The position numbers and the translations under genes were made by a program. The notes below the pieces were generated by a model. The model had not been told where the DNA came from. It did no database searches and saw only the letters and a list, made by a program, of their open reading frames with translations. 59,131 nucleotides of DNA, from positions 1 to 59,131 of the forward strand of contig JAHBBC010000071.1 in the NCBI GenBank assembly GCA_019915015.1. The letters run 5' to 3'. The DNA comes from Auriscalpium vulgare. Taxonomy: Eukaryota; Basidiomycota; Agaricomycetes; Russulales; Auriscalpiaceae. Below are positions 36,204-47,337 of this stretch, one piece after another; the first letter of the stretch is position 1; the number at the start of each line of letters is the position of its first letter.

Positions 36204-36840
36204 CTAACTTGAGCTGCTTTCTTCCCCCGCCTATGTTATCTCTTTAAATTTACTAATTCGTTTCCATCTCAAACTTGAAATCCCTTATATACTTCTATCG
36301 TCTTTACCTTGCTCGCCAAGGTCTCTCCCCGGTCATAAGCACAATGGATATATGGTCTTGTTTGCATACATTTGCTTCTATATCTTAAGTATCTCAAAAT
36401 TGAATATACACGAATGGTCTGTACATAGTGTAATGTACGATATTGCTTGAAAAATATAAGAAAAACACCCTGATGGTTACTTGGACAGATCGTAGACTTA
36501 AGGCCCCGGAGGGGCGGACGAGGCTACACCTCGAGGCTCGCCGTCTGCGAGGATATATCGCGTCCCCGTGCGAATGAAGAAGCCTCGTCGCTCTCGACCC
36601 CATCCATCCCCGACCCACACGTGCACCCTGGCCCCTGGGCCAACGTTTCCCGACCATCTCCTCTACCATGGTCGCTAGACTACTTATGTGTCCGGTCTAG
36701 TTAGGTTCTGTGGGTACCACAGCTTTGATTTAGACAGGCCGTTTCCTGACGCATCCAATGGGCAATAGCATCGGAGAGTCCACTAGTACAGTTAGCCTTA
36801 GTATGCGACTGCGGCATTATGTCGGTGCGCTCCTACGTCT
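36204..36840. other. AT-rich intergenic DNA
   Basis: AT-rich between 36.24 and 36.47 kb with no domain-bearing frame. 36.5-36.67 kb is GC-richer but also shows no supported gene. Confidence 0.35.
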
Positions 36841-37980
36841 GGACATGCTGGTTCGCTCGGCCACCTCAACCGATGTCGATGAGGAACCGATATTCCGTGA
36901 TGAGATCATTCCAAGCGCACTAAATAGCTTATTCTTTCTTCTGCAAAGAACACATCCCAGATACCCCGATCGATAGCACCCTGCCGCAGGCGCTCAAGTG
37001 CGTATGCCTCGGAGGTCGGACGTACTAGGCACGCTCATGCATCTTCGAGTACGCCCTACAACAACAGATATTGGTGACCATTCTCGTACGGCATCCGTGT
37101 TCAATCTGAGTATGCTATCAGCAAACGAAGCCCCGATGCGGACGAACGGCCTACCAGACAGCCGCCAATGGATTTGCACGCTTGAGCCAGAGATTCTCTC
37201 CGCGCGGCTCCCAGTCCGTGCGCTCTGCAGGCACCGCTCCCCGTCAATGTCGACGTCGTTCATGGGCGAGGTCTACACGGCGACATACCTTCTATATCAG
37301 CCGCCACAGGATGTGCGCGCTTGAGCCAGGCAATCTCTCCGTGCGGTTCCGAGTCCGTACGCCCTGCAAGCACGCTATCCGTCAACGTCGTTCATGGGCG
37401 AGGTCTACATGACGACGACATACCTTCGATATCTCCGACTGGGTAGGCTTGGCTCGACTGCAGCCGGAGCAGCAGCATGACCGCTGTCGTGACGATGGTG
37501 AAGAATGGAGTAGTCTTCATTGTGCTGCTTTGGTCACTGCAAAGTGGCTGCCGTCTCTGGTCGCTGCAGGCCTCCTTTTATGCGGCGCTTTCCCCATGCT
37601 TCTTGCTCCCACCAATCTTTCAGCGCGTTAGTGTTGTGAGAGAAGGCATGTATCTCCCTTCGATAGGCCATCATAGATTTTCTCTCGATTCTCAAACAGA
37701 TATTGAACATCTTGTTGCAAACTCACTCGCGTGTGAATCGTCTGGAATTTCGCCACGAGACTCCTCCTCCACATGCGGGTCGTACTAAGAACGGTGAGGA
37801 ATCCAGCAACGAGACTACTCAAATCACACTAGAAAATCTGGAGCGCTGTCAAAGCGACAGGTCTGAAAGCGAACGACGCCGTACCGTATGCTCGATAACG
37901 GCCGCCCACGGCTTCCCGCCCGAGCTGCTTCTCCTTGATGGCCACACCGCACACCTTCCAGGCCCAGTCTGATAATCAAT
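36841..37980 (+). repeat. Diverged duplicated block, copy A
   Basis: Shares a collinear series of blocks with copy B at about 39,010-39,960: GCTCGGCCAC near the start, GCACGCTTGAGCC, CATACCTTCTATATC, GTAGGCTTGGCTCGACTG, AGTCTTCATTGTGCTGCT, CATGCTTCTTGCTC, GTCAAAGCGAC and CTGAAAGCGA near the end. Many substitutions and small indels separate the copies, and stops break all frames. It appears non-coding or a dead repeat. Confidence 0.7.
37178..37428 (+). repeat. Imperfect tandem duplication inside copy A
   Basis: A unit of about 140 bp beginning CTTGAGCCAG and ending GACATACCTT occurs at about 37,178-37,288 and again at about 37,319-37,428, with point changes. Copy B has only one such unit. Confidence 0.65.
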
Positions 37981-38029
37981 CACGTTCTGCCCCTCACACG
38001 GGATTCATTCGAAGGTGAGCGATGCCTTA

Positions 38030-38170
38030 ATGGCGGCTTCCAGCTGCTTCTTCCTGGTGGCTCGGAGCTGCTTCTCCCCGGGCCTAATGGCCACACGGCC
38101 GTTCGCAGGCTCACCTTCGGGCGCTGCCTGCTAATCAACTACGTATTGCTCCCACACAGAATCACCTCCC
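38030..38170 (+). repeat. Extra partial copy of the block's tail
   Basis: The motifs GAGCTGCTTCTCC, AATGGCCACAC and CTAATCAACTACGT repeat those at the end of copy A (about 37,920-37,990) and copy B, so the tail of the unit is present an additional time. Confidence 0.5.
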
Positions 38171-39009
38171 TATCAGAAGATACTGATACTATATCATATG
38201 TGAACATAACAGTGAAGCACCGTTCGCTGGTTCGCTAGTTCGCTAGTTCGATACTGTATAGTTATAATTAGAATGCTGCACAGATCGAGAACCGATCGAA
38301 AATCGCGACGATATTGAACCCATGAATCCTGATTTCAAGCGACTCAGCTTTGACTCAGATGCGGCAATTTTTTTCGAGAGACGGCTGGGTAGGCGAAGAC
38401 GAACAGAGACAAACGGACAACGGAGCGGCCGGGCCCGGCAGTGCCAGGAAGGTGGTCGGACCGGAGGGCCGCAGGAGATTCAGCCACGTTGATTCGGCTC
38501 TCCGACCTTGACTTCAACCATCTCCGACGTCGTGCGCCCTCCAGCCTTTCCCAATCACACTCTCCTTGACAACAATATGGCGGCTATACCACTAGGTGTC
38601 AACTCTCTCTGGCAGTATCGCTAGGTTCTGCATGTTTTCCAGTCAAGCTACTGCGCTCACTGGTGCCCACACGGGTGTACACATAGATGCCGAGCTCATC
38701 CAGCAGCCACAGCATGAGAGATCCAGGAGAGAACGTACGTTCAATTCACATGCGATCTTGCTTGGACGTCCAAACTCAGACATAGCTGCAGTGCGTCGTC
38801 CCTTGGCGTCTTCAGCACGCACCAAGGTCCGCATTGTGGTTCCTTCTTGCCTTCACCGCGAAAATCCTCATGGTAGTACCTATTCCATGACTCAATGAGT
38901 GTGGCGCGCACGCGCAGCCGCTCCCTGGCGCATTCACGGAGCTACTGCATCTGAAGCTGGTGTGCGGCTGTCGACTAGCCTGTCGTGTCATGCCGGCGCG
39001 CCCCTTATG
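38171..39009. other. Gene-free DNA between duplicated blocks
   Basis: Contains a short tandem run of GTTCGCTA near 38,225-38,250 and AT-rich sequence around 38,260-38,290. No coding exon is supported. Confidence 0.35.
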
Positions 39010-39960
39010 TCTGGTCATGCTGATTCGCTCGGCCACGTCGAGCAATAATCAAATCAAAACTCCATGGTGAGTGCATTTGAAGCACATTACTATGCAGCTT
39101 ATTCTTCTGCAAAGAACAGAACGCATGCATGCCCCTTGATCCTGCCTGGAACACATCGACCACCAGGCTCCGACGACTTGCCGACAACATATTCGCGTTC
39201 GCCTGACGTATGCGATCAGCGAAAGAAGCCTCTGATGCGGACGAAACGCCCATACTAAAGAGCTGCCACTGGATCTGACCGCTTGAGCCACGTTACAGCA
39301 GCTGGGCGCGGCTCCGGCTCTGCAGGCACTGCTACCAGTCAACGTCGCTCATCGGTGCGGTCTACGCGGCGCCGACATACCTTCTATATCTTCAATGGCG
39401 TAGGCTTGGCTCGACTGGAGCTGAATTAGTAGCATGATTGCGGTCGCGACGATGATCAAGAATGAAGCAGTCTTCATTGTGCTGCTGTGGTTGCAGAGTG
39501 GCTGCCACGGAGTTTCTGGTCGCTGTAAGCTGCCTTTTATGCGCTTTCTCTATGCTTCTTGCTCACATCAATATTTCTCCGCGTTAGTGCTGTGAGAAAG
39601 GACACTGAGAGGACATGTATATCCCTTCGATGCCATCATGATCTTTCTTTGGATTGTCAAACAGATACGGACCCTCTTGTTGCAACAGACACCGGTGTGT
39701 GTGAAGCTGGTATCTCGAATTTCGCTGCACGAATTTTTCGGGTAAGCAGACTACTCAACGCTGGCTGAGACAGGCGCAGCGCACGTCAAAGCGACGGATC
39801 TGAAAGCGAGCGACGCCGCATCGTCTGCTTGGCTTCCCGCTGGAGCCCAGCCCGGGCTACATATTTTCTGATGGCCAGAGGGGCAGCAGCCCTGATAACG
39901 ATAAGCAACTACGCTCTGCTCTCACGAAATCTCTTCTCCTAGTGTGCGGGCATCATATCA
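39010..39960 (+). repeat. Diverged duplicated block, copy B
   Basis: Collinear with copy A, from TGCTGATTCGCTCGGCCAC through CATACCTTCTATATC, GTAGGCTTGGCTCGACTG, AGTCTTCATTGTGCTGCT and CTTCTTGCTCAC to GATCTGAAAGCGAGCGACG. The offset is roughly 2 kb. It is not coding. Confidence 0.7.
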
Positions 39961-40579
39961 GAAAATGCGCGGATCTTAGGCTGTAACAAGTGTGTGAACA
40001 GTGGTCCTGGTCCTGGCCTGAGTGCTGAGTCGAGTATGCGATTACACATAAAACTGCACAGGTCAGTGACCAATGAGAGGTCCCGAAGATGGCCTTGCAT
40101 AATGAATTATCAGACCAGATCTCAAGCAACTCGAAAAGCGCCGCTGCGGGCGACAACTAAGTACCCCGGTGCCGAGCTTTAGGGGCGTCGCGGACTCAAC
40201 AATTTGAGTGAGTCAACAAAACACGGTTGCGAGCCCCAAAATGGCTCCTTTTTTCCATGTCATTCTTCATCTCCTTTCTTCTGTCCTAACTCTCAACGCG
40301 CTCAGTTCATAAGAGCAAAACATAAAGGCTCGCGATACAGAGTACGTCATGTGGTGAGTCGTCCTTATTGCCGCCATGCTAACACGGCCGTAAAGGAGCA
40401 GAAAGAAGACGGTCGGAGTGACTGAAGAACGTACGCAAGACGCAGAAGCTAGGAGCGTCGTATGCGACCTTGCATGATGGCTTGCACGAGCTCCGGGAGG
40501 CGTTGCACGAGGTCCGCGAGGCGTATGCAGTGGGACTGTTAACATCTATCTTATATCACTGACGAGGCGTAGGGCGAAC
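39961..40579. other. Intergenic DNA with one coding-like patch
   Basis: At about 40,430-40,560 the plus strand reads TQKLGASYATLHDGLHEL, REALHEVREAY and so on to a TGA, a helix-like sequence that could be an exon of the gene at 40,580. I could not connect it with convincing splice sites. Confidence 0.3.
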
Positions 40580-40903
40580 ATGGTGCCGCTCAGGGTTGCC
40601 AACATGCTATCGACGGACTCCACTCATGTGATGTACCCCGGCTATCTGACAGCGAAAGACTACCCAGTCCTTCCGCTGACGAAGAGGCAAGCGCTGTGCA
40701 TTACAGGTGAGTTATATCCTTTTCAAGTCAGTGTCACTGTACTTATTCAAGTTCATCGTCCTCCAGTCGAACAAGCGACTGCAATCGCAGCTGTGCTGAT
40801 ACTTCCTGAGCTGCCAGCAAACGCATCTCCAGACGAGCGCTTTGCGCAGATCGATGCGTACCTCGGCCTTTATGGGCGCCCCTCGTACAAACAGCAGGTG
40901 TGA
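40580..40903 (+). CDS. Small protein of unknown function
   Basis: ATG at 40580 (MVPLRVANMLSTDSTHVMYPG). A 60-bp intron with clear borders (GTGAGT at 40707 to CCTCCAG at 40766) joins QALCIT to VEQATAIAAVLILPELP in frame. The end is ANASPDERFAQIDAYLGLYGRPSYKQQV. The spliced product is about 87 aa, polar at the start with a hydrophobic centre. The upstream coding-like patch may belong to it, giving a longer gene. No family is recognised; the splice pattern and amino-acid texture are the support. Confidence 0.45.
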   Translation: MVPLRVANMLSTDSTHVMYPGYLTAKDYPVLPLTKRQALCITGELYPFQVSVTVLIQVHRPPVEQATAIAAVLILPELPANASPDERFAQIDAYLGLYGRPSYKQQV

Positions 40904-41073
40904 CTTACTGGTGCAGTAATGTTTTGTCAAAATATTATCATCTTCTTAGTGCATTTGGATGGGCACATGTTTCATTCTCGGCGTGTATAGTAACCGCAAG
41001 CCATGGCATCGCTGATCTTCTGGAGGACAATCTCAGTTTTTGATCTCTTGCCATGCGGACAGAGGACAGACGG

Positions 41074-41190
41074 ATGGGCGAATTAGATGAGACATCTACT
41101 CTGGGCGAGCGCAACTACATCGCGCTCTGCGCGGAGTTAGGAGTCCATCGCTCCAGAGGTTCCTGGCTACGACTCAGACGCGAGAGATAG
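41074..41190 (+). CDS. Very short open frame, uncertain
   Basis: ATG at 41074 to TAG at 41188-41190, 38 residues (MGELDETSTLGERNYIALC...). It looks protein-like and could be a last exon of the small gene upstream, but no splice connection was established. Confidence 0.25.
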   Translation: MGELDETSTLGERNYIALCAELGVHRSRGSWLRLRRER

Positions 41191-41549
41191 TGCCATGCTT
41201 TGCTTGAGCCCCTGCATGTGAAAGACGCCAGGTTTCCTGGTGCACCGCGCTTGCAATCAGCGTACGTGCCGACTCATCGACGAGACACTCCGAGCTCTCC
41301 TGGACGAACCTGAAGAAAAAGGGAAACTCGCGTGATGAACCTCTTGCCGAGAAAGCACACGTTTGGGGTATCATAATTTGATGAAGGAAAGTGGGCCCCG
41401 GTAGCAGAATGCTTTCATTTCCATTCACATTGACACTTGTACATCCGCGCACCGCCTTTCAATTTAGCTGCACCGCAACTGATGTCCGGTATGACCGATC
41501 AGTGCAGCTGGAGGCCTAACTGATCTCCAGTATGACCGACCGCTGTCGA
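41191..41549. other. Intergenic DNA downstream of the dioxygenase
   Basis: No supported gene. Near 41,480-41,560 two similar copies of a short motif (CAGTATGACCGA or CGGTATGACCGA with CAGCTGGAGGCC) flank the 3' end of the dioxygenase gene. Confidence 0.35.
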
Positions 41550-42917
41550 TCAGTCCAGCTGGAGGCCATCCAGTGCAGGAATGGGGCGCTCGGCCTGGGG
41601 CGTGATGCGCGCGCCGTGGCGTCGTTCCTTCGACTCGCCGTAATCGACAATGGCAGACTGCAACGACGGACATCAGATATTAGCGCCGATAGTGGCAATG
41701 CCAAACGTACGTGTGCAGTGACGCGGTTGTCCCACAGGACGACGGTGTTCGGGCTCCACTTGACGCGGGCCTGGTTGTCTCCGGTGCGGTCGATGTGGTC
41801 ATACAGGAAATTCAAGATGTTTTCTGCGCGGACAAATCTCGTCCGTGAACAGCATCACAGAGACATATGCAGCGGCCACATACCTGACTCCTCGCGCTTG
41901 AGGCCGACGATGCGGCGCGTGAACTGCCTGTTCACGTAGAGCGCCTCCTGGCCCGTGACGGGGTGCCTGCGCACGACGGGGTGCACATGCTCGACGGGCT
42001 CGCGGCGCACGATACCGCCACGCTTCCCGGCGCGCGAGAACTCGGCCTGCTGCACGCCCGAGTGCACCGCCTTCAGCGTGCGCAGAAACGCGACGTACTG
42101 CGGCGAGAGGCGCTTCAGCGTCGACACCTGCGACGTGAAGAGCGTGTCCCCGCCGACGGTCGGCTGCGCGAGCAGGAAGAACGTCGTCAGGCCCGGCGGC
42201 TGCAGCTCGTACGACACGTCTGAGTGCCACATCGTCGTCGTCGTGCTGTCGTCGAGCTCGAAATTGAACGTCGAGTTTGCATCCCTGCGCACACGATCAG
42301 TATTGTGCGGTCGATAGCAGACAAAAGGTGGAGAGCTGACTTGTATACGAGGTGGAGCTCCGGGTAGCCTTGGGGATGGCCCGATGTCGGATGGATGTGT
42401 AGCCGTCCGAAGTGGCTGCCCCACGTGAGGTAGTACTCTGGGCCGCGGTCGATAAAGTCCTTTTGATCGCGGAAAACTAGAAGGCCGCGACGAGCGACCT
42501 GTCCGCAGAGAATAGAAGAAAAAAACGAACGGCTAATTAGCATCTGCTTGGCAGGAGCGCTGCTGCACAAAAAGCAAGCGAGGGGAAGAGGCGCACTTCG
42601 AGGGCGAGCTGATCGCGGCCATCCGAGTCAAGCTCCGTGAGACTGACACCTCGGACCTCGGTGCCCAAGTTGGGTGTCAGGTCGACGACGCTAGACGCGT
42701 TTGCAAGAAAAGAGCGCGGGTCTGGGTGTGCGAGCGCGCGCGCGCCCGGGTCGGCGTGGACGAAGGGCGTCAACGGCGGATAGGTGGCAGGCGAAAAGTG
42801 AGGCAAGAGATTCGCGTAGCGATACGCAGGCTCCTTGGGTTCCTGAGTGTCATTTGCAGGCGAACGGAGATTGAGGGAAGGCACAGCGGCGGTTATTGTC
42901 TCGACAGTCGTTGCCAT
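41550..42917 (-). CDS. TauD/TfdA-type Fe(II)/2-oxoglutarate dioxygenase (sulfonate or taurine)
   Basis: ATG at 42917 (MATTVETITAAVPSLNL), stop TGA at 41550-41552, about 370 residues in five exons. Family features in order: LGTEVRGVSLTELD, RGLLVFRDQ, FGRLHIHPTSGHPQGYPELH, then the iron-binding HxD in TTMWHSDVSYELQPPG. Next come GGDTLFTSQVSTLKRLSP, VRREPVEHVHPVVRRHPVTG, ALYVNRQFTRRIVGLK, TVVLWDNRVTAH (distal His) and RRHGARITPQAERP (Arg for 2-oxoglutarate). All three iron ligands and the Arg are present. The family oxidises taurine, alkylsulfonates or sulfate esters and frees sulfite or sulfate; which one cannot be read here. It is divergent from an OPT transporter with two GATAAG sites between, suggesting nutrient-responsive expression. 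Confidence 0.9.
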
Positions 42918-43630
42918 GTCGGATATTCGGTATAGTTCTGTATGTCGGGGCGCTCCAGAGAGTGTTCAGGACGAGAAGAGAGGTCCGTCGTCGCTGAAAT
43001 GGCATTGGACGAGGAGGCATACGCCATGGGAAATGCGAAATGCGCCATCTGAGAGCCATCGTCGACCACGGTCGGGGTAGATAAGATTGACTCGGGCGAG
43101 ATAAGATCTGTCGGGTTAGCCGGCCTTATTGTTTGCAGTGCAAACTCTGTCCGCTCAACGCCGCTCATGACCACCGCCAACACAATAAGCCCGCCTGCTT
43201 TGGGAGCGCTCACAATAACAGCCTCTCCTGATTCACGTCCACCGCATCATTCTCATCCCTTTTCTGGCCTTTTTTCGACAAAGGAAGCGAGACTCGCCCG
43301 CCCAGCCTTGTCCCCGAAAGCTTCCACTATACCAATTTTCCGCAGGAATTCTCTCGATTGCCCATCTGGAACCGGCTCAGACACGGCTTTTGTGTTGCGC
43401 CCCGTCTAGCCGTGCGAGAAGCCCAAGCATCGGCGCTTACTGCTATTGTGTTGGCCATGCCCTGCCACCTGCTCTGCAAGTCTCCTCGTGCTATGCTCCG
43501 ACGTACACTTACTTTGCTGGCCTCGCGCCCATATAAGAGCTACTGCGCGCCGGCGTGTTTTATCACCTAGCCGTTCCCCCCTCCCGCCCTTCGTGCCCGG
43601 CCTCTCCCCTGCCCCGCACCCTCTGCCGAG
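42918..43630. promoter_or_regulatory. Shared divergent promoter, dioxygenase and OPT transporter
   Basis: 713 bp between the two start codons. Contains GATAAG at 43080-43085 and 43100-43105. The last 100 bp before the OPT ATG are strongly pyrimidine-rich (CCCCCTCCCGCC-like), typical of fungal leaders. Confidence 0.5.
43080..43105 (+). promoter_or_regulatory. Paired GATAAG sites (GATA-factor candidates)
   Basis: Two same-strand GATAAG hexamers 20 bp apart. GATA-type zinc-finger regulators of nitrogen use in fungi bind such pairs; regulation here is inferred. Confidence 0.45.
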
Positions 43631-46419
43631 ATGGAGGCCATCAGTCGCAACATCTCCCCCACTGTCTCCAGCGTCGCTCGCCTTCAGCATCGCCAGTCTC
43701 TCCCCGATGTCCCCGAGGATGTCGACGATGAGCTCATGGCTCACTTCAACGACCCCAACTACGACTTTGACGCCGCCTCTTCCACCGAGTCATGGTCATC
43801 GGAGGACGCTGATGAAAAGACCAAGTGGACGGGCGGCTCGGTAACGTACTCTGGCAGCACCGATGTGGACACCGAGTCCCAGTTGTCCTCGACTTGGCGC
43901 TCGCCAGAGTCCAAGTCTAAGCTCGACCTTTCGTCGCAGACCCACGTTCCTGCTCCCGAGTGCGTATCAATTTGGTCCTTATCTGAACACGCCCTGATTT
44001 CTCTCCAGGGAGTCGCCGTACCCTGAGGTTCGCGCTGCCGTTTCTAACACGGATGACCCGGAGATGCTCGTCAACACCTTTCGAGTGTGAGTCCTGTTTC
44101 AGTATCCGTGCGTGCGCGTCGACTGATTATCCTCGCAGGTGGTTCCTCGGCATTCTCTTCGCGTTCATCGTTCCCTGCTACAACACGGTTATTGTGCTGC
44201 GAAGTATGCATTCCTCTCAACACTATATCGAGGCACTGCTGACCTTTCTGCCCAGTGCCCTTTGTCCTCATCACGTCCCTCGTCATCCAGTTGGTCACCC
44301 TGCCCCTCGGCAAGCTCATGGAGAAGGCTCTCCCCCGCTGGAAGATCACCGTCTTCGGCTGCAGCATGTCCCTCAACCCCGGCCCGTTCACCATCAAGGA
44401 GCACGCGCTAATCTCCATCATGGCCAACGTTGTCGTGGGCGGTACGCCTGTCACCGATATCGCCTCGACCGAGTCGTTCTTCTACGGCAATAACTGGCCT
44501 ATCGGGAAGCAATTCCTCCTGGGCTTGTCTTGCCAGATCCTCGGCTTCGCGTACGCGGGCGTCGTGCGGCAGTTCCTCGTCTGGCCGTCGAGCATGATCT
44601 GGCCCGGCGTCCTGGTGCGCACGGCCATGCTCAACACGATGCACCGCACGTACGGCACGAAGGAGACCAAGCACATGTCGCGCCTGAAGTTCCTCTACCT
44701 CGCCTGCATCTGCAGCTTCATCTGGTATTGGGTTCCCGGGTACCTGTGGACCGGTCTCAGCATCTTCAACTGGGTGTGCTGGATTGCGCCGAACAACGTT
44801 GTCGTCAACAGCCTCTTCGGCACGCTGAACGGTTTGGGAATGGGCCTATTCACCTTCGACTGGTCGATGGTCTCCATTCTCGGCAGCCCGCTCGTCGTCC
44901 CTGTGAGTATCTGTCTTCTTGCACTTTGCGCACTATTCTTACTTCCTTGCTTTCAGTGGTGGGCGCAGGTCAACATGTTCGGCACGTTTGTCTTTGTCAT
45001 CTGGTTCCTTTCGCCCATCCTGTGGGGTACGTCTTGCGTACTTTCATATGTCGCAGCCATTCTGACCAGAATTCCAGCCAAGAATGTGTGGTACTCGAAG
45101 TTCCTGCCCCTCTCTGCTCCGCTTGGCTTCGACAACACGGGCCTCCCATACGATCCCTCCGCAATCATCACCGACGGCCGCTTCGACCAGGCGAAATACG
45201 AGCAGTACTCCCCGATGTTCCTTCCGATGACATTCGCCATCACATACGGCACAATCTTCGCCACCTACACCGCTGTCATCGTACACACGTTCTGTAAGCA
45301 GTCTTTATCTGTCTCCGATGCGAGCTGTAACCTAAGTACCCCTCCTCTGCAGTGTGGTACCGCCACGACATCAAGAGGCAGTTCACCCGCTCCCTTGCGG
45401 ACGAGCGGGACATCCACTCCCGACTCATGATGGCGTATCCAGAGGTTCCGCGCTACTGGTTTGCAGGCCTGGGCGTTGTCGCCTTCATCATCGGTGTCAT
45501 CTCCATTGAAGTGTGCAAGACCGGCCTCCCCGTCTGGGCATTCATTCTCTCGCTCATCATATCGTTCGTCTTCGTCGTGCCATCGGGCATCGTCATGGCC
45601 ATCACCAATCAGCCAATGCCCCTCTCCACCCTCTCCGAGATCATCATCGGCTACATGCTTCCCGGCCGCCCGCTCGCGACGATGGTGTTCAAGTCATTCA
45701 CCACGAACACAGCTTCACAGGCGCAAGTCTACGTCAGCGACCTCAAGATGGGCCACTATATGAAGATCCCCCCGCGCCTCATGTTCACGGGGCAGGTCGT
45801 CACATCCATCATCGCCGTCATCTCCTCCATTGTTGGCCAGCACTGGGCGTTCACCCACATCGAGGATATCTGCACGCCGACGCAGAAGGACCGCTTCACC
45901 TGCCCGATGCTGGACACCTACGCAACGGCCTCCGTCATCTGGGGTGGCATCGGCCCGGCCCGGCTGTTCTCCAAGGGCACGGTGTACTACCCGCTCATCT
46001 TCTTCTTCCTCATCGGCGCCGTCCTCCCCATCCCGTTCTACTACCTCGCGCGCCGCTACCCGCGCTCGCACTGGCGCTACGTGCACGTCCCCGTCGCGCT
46101 GCTCGGCGTCGACATGGTGCCGCCCGCGAACGGCATGAACTTCTCCTCGTGGTTCATTGTCGGCATCGTCTTCCAGTGGTTCATGCGCCGCTACCACTTC
46201 CGCTGGTGGATGCGCTACACGTACCTTCTCTCCACCGGCCTCGACGCGGGTGTCATCTTCGGCCTCATCGCGATTTTCCTCGTCCTGCAGCTCCCGAAGA
46301 ACGGCGTCACCCTCAGCTGGTGGGGGAACAACGTGTGGATGAAGACCGCCGACGCGCTCGGCACGCCACTCAACGTGCTCGCCCCGGGCCAGACTTTCGG
46401 CCCCACTCAATGGTCGTGA
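43631..46419 (+). CDS. OPT-family oligopeptide transporter
   Basis: ATG at 43631 (MEAISRNISPT), stop TGA at 46419, about 820 residues in seven exons. An acidic/Ser-rich cytosolic N-terminus precedes about 12-16 membrane segments. Diagnostic motifs: SLNPGPFTIKEHALI (the NPG-KEH motif) near 44.37 kb and KIPPRLMF near 45.77 kb, both hallmarks of fungal and plant OPT small-peptide/glutathione carriers. Other conserved parts include GFAYAGVVRQFLVWPSSMIWPG, YNTVIVLR, SEIIIGYMLPGRP, IWGGIGPARLFS and the NFSSWFIVGIVFQWFMRRY end. It imports tetra- or pentapeptides (or glutathione) with protons at the plasma membrane. All joins hold frame. Divergent pairing with a sulfonate dioxygenase points to sulfur or nitrogen scavenging (inference). 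Confidence 0.93.
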
Positions 46420-46799
46420 AGGACTGCAGACCGATATTTATTCCTACTGTAACATTTTGTTCGCGACTGTGGTAGAACTTTGTATTCTTTGGTGTTACCC
46501 GGTGCTACCCCGCTATCTCCTTCCTTCTGCACGCCCACACGAACCCCATTTCCCCCGTCAAATACTGTGTATTTGTACATACATCATGCAATGAATGATT
46601 ACCTTCATGAAATGTCCGCCGATGAACGTGAAGCCTTCTAAGTACCTGAGCATGAGCACTTTCCACGCTCGTGAGACACGCCCCTTTTCATCCTTTCGTT
46701 CGCGCGTCGTATCTGAACTTACCGTTGATGGGCACCCACAGGTAGTAGGGTGGTAATGTGTCAGATACCAGATCCCTAGAGCGCTGGTGAGGGTACCGT
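46420..46799. other. 3' flank of the OPT gene, no gene seen
   Basis: Non-coding; AT-richer with poly-pyrimidine patches. No clear AATAAA was found close to the stop. Confidence 0.35.
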
Positions 46800-46974
46800 G
46801 ATGTGTGCGAGTGAGTGTCAGGGTCCCGAAGACAATCGGAGTGCGTCTCCGACGAGTGTGGGGAGGTGTGTGATCGGATGTGTCGGTCGGAATGCGTGAT
46901 TGATTGGAGAGTTGTCGATGAGGGGTCGGAGGCGCAGATGCGATGGTCGGAATGTGCGGACAAGTGGTGCGAGT

Positions 46975-47236
46975 GGTGCGATCGAGGCTGCGACCGCTGC
47001 GAGACGACAGAGTCAAGACTGCGATCTCCGAGGTCGCAAGACGGTCGGAGCGACGATGAGTCGTGCAGGCAACGACGCAGAGGCGTGTGGATGGTCGGAG
47101 GAGCGGGGGCGGTGGTCGGAAGATAGGAATGAGTGGTGCGAGCACGCCGATCGATGTTGCGATCGCTGCGGGACGAGCGGAACGCGACTGCGATCTCCGA
47201 TGTCGCAAGACGGTCAGAGCGACGAAGTGCGAGGGC
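46975..47236 (+). repeat. Tandem duplication inside the GGTCGGA tract
   Basis: A unit of about 165 bp occurs twice: the segment with GACTGCGATCTCCGA, GTCGCAAGACGGTC and GGCAACG appears at about 46,975-47,075 and at about 47,136-47,236 with scattered changes. Confidence 0.65.
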
Positions 47237-47309
47237 AACGGCTAATGGGACGACGATGGAACAAGATGAGAGCGAGGAGAACGATAAGCTGAGTGCGGGA
47301 CGACGACGA

Positions 47310-47337
47310 CAAAGACAAAGGCAAAGGCAAAGGCAAC
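47310..47337 (+). repeat. AAAGGC microsatellite
   Basis: Three to four units of (A)AAGGC in a row, ending AAGGCAACAG. Confidence 0.6.

Noticed and set aside
36204..40560. Mating-type pheromone precursor or receptor genes in the gene-poor interval
   Set aside because: No CaaX-ended short frame with a plausible start and no seven-helix receptor segments were found.
45513..46475. Long alternative frames on both strands over the OPT exon
   Set aside because: The true frame carries the OPT motifs and membrane segments; the others are His/Arg/Pro-rich shadows caused by high GC3.
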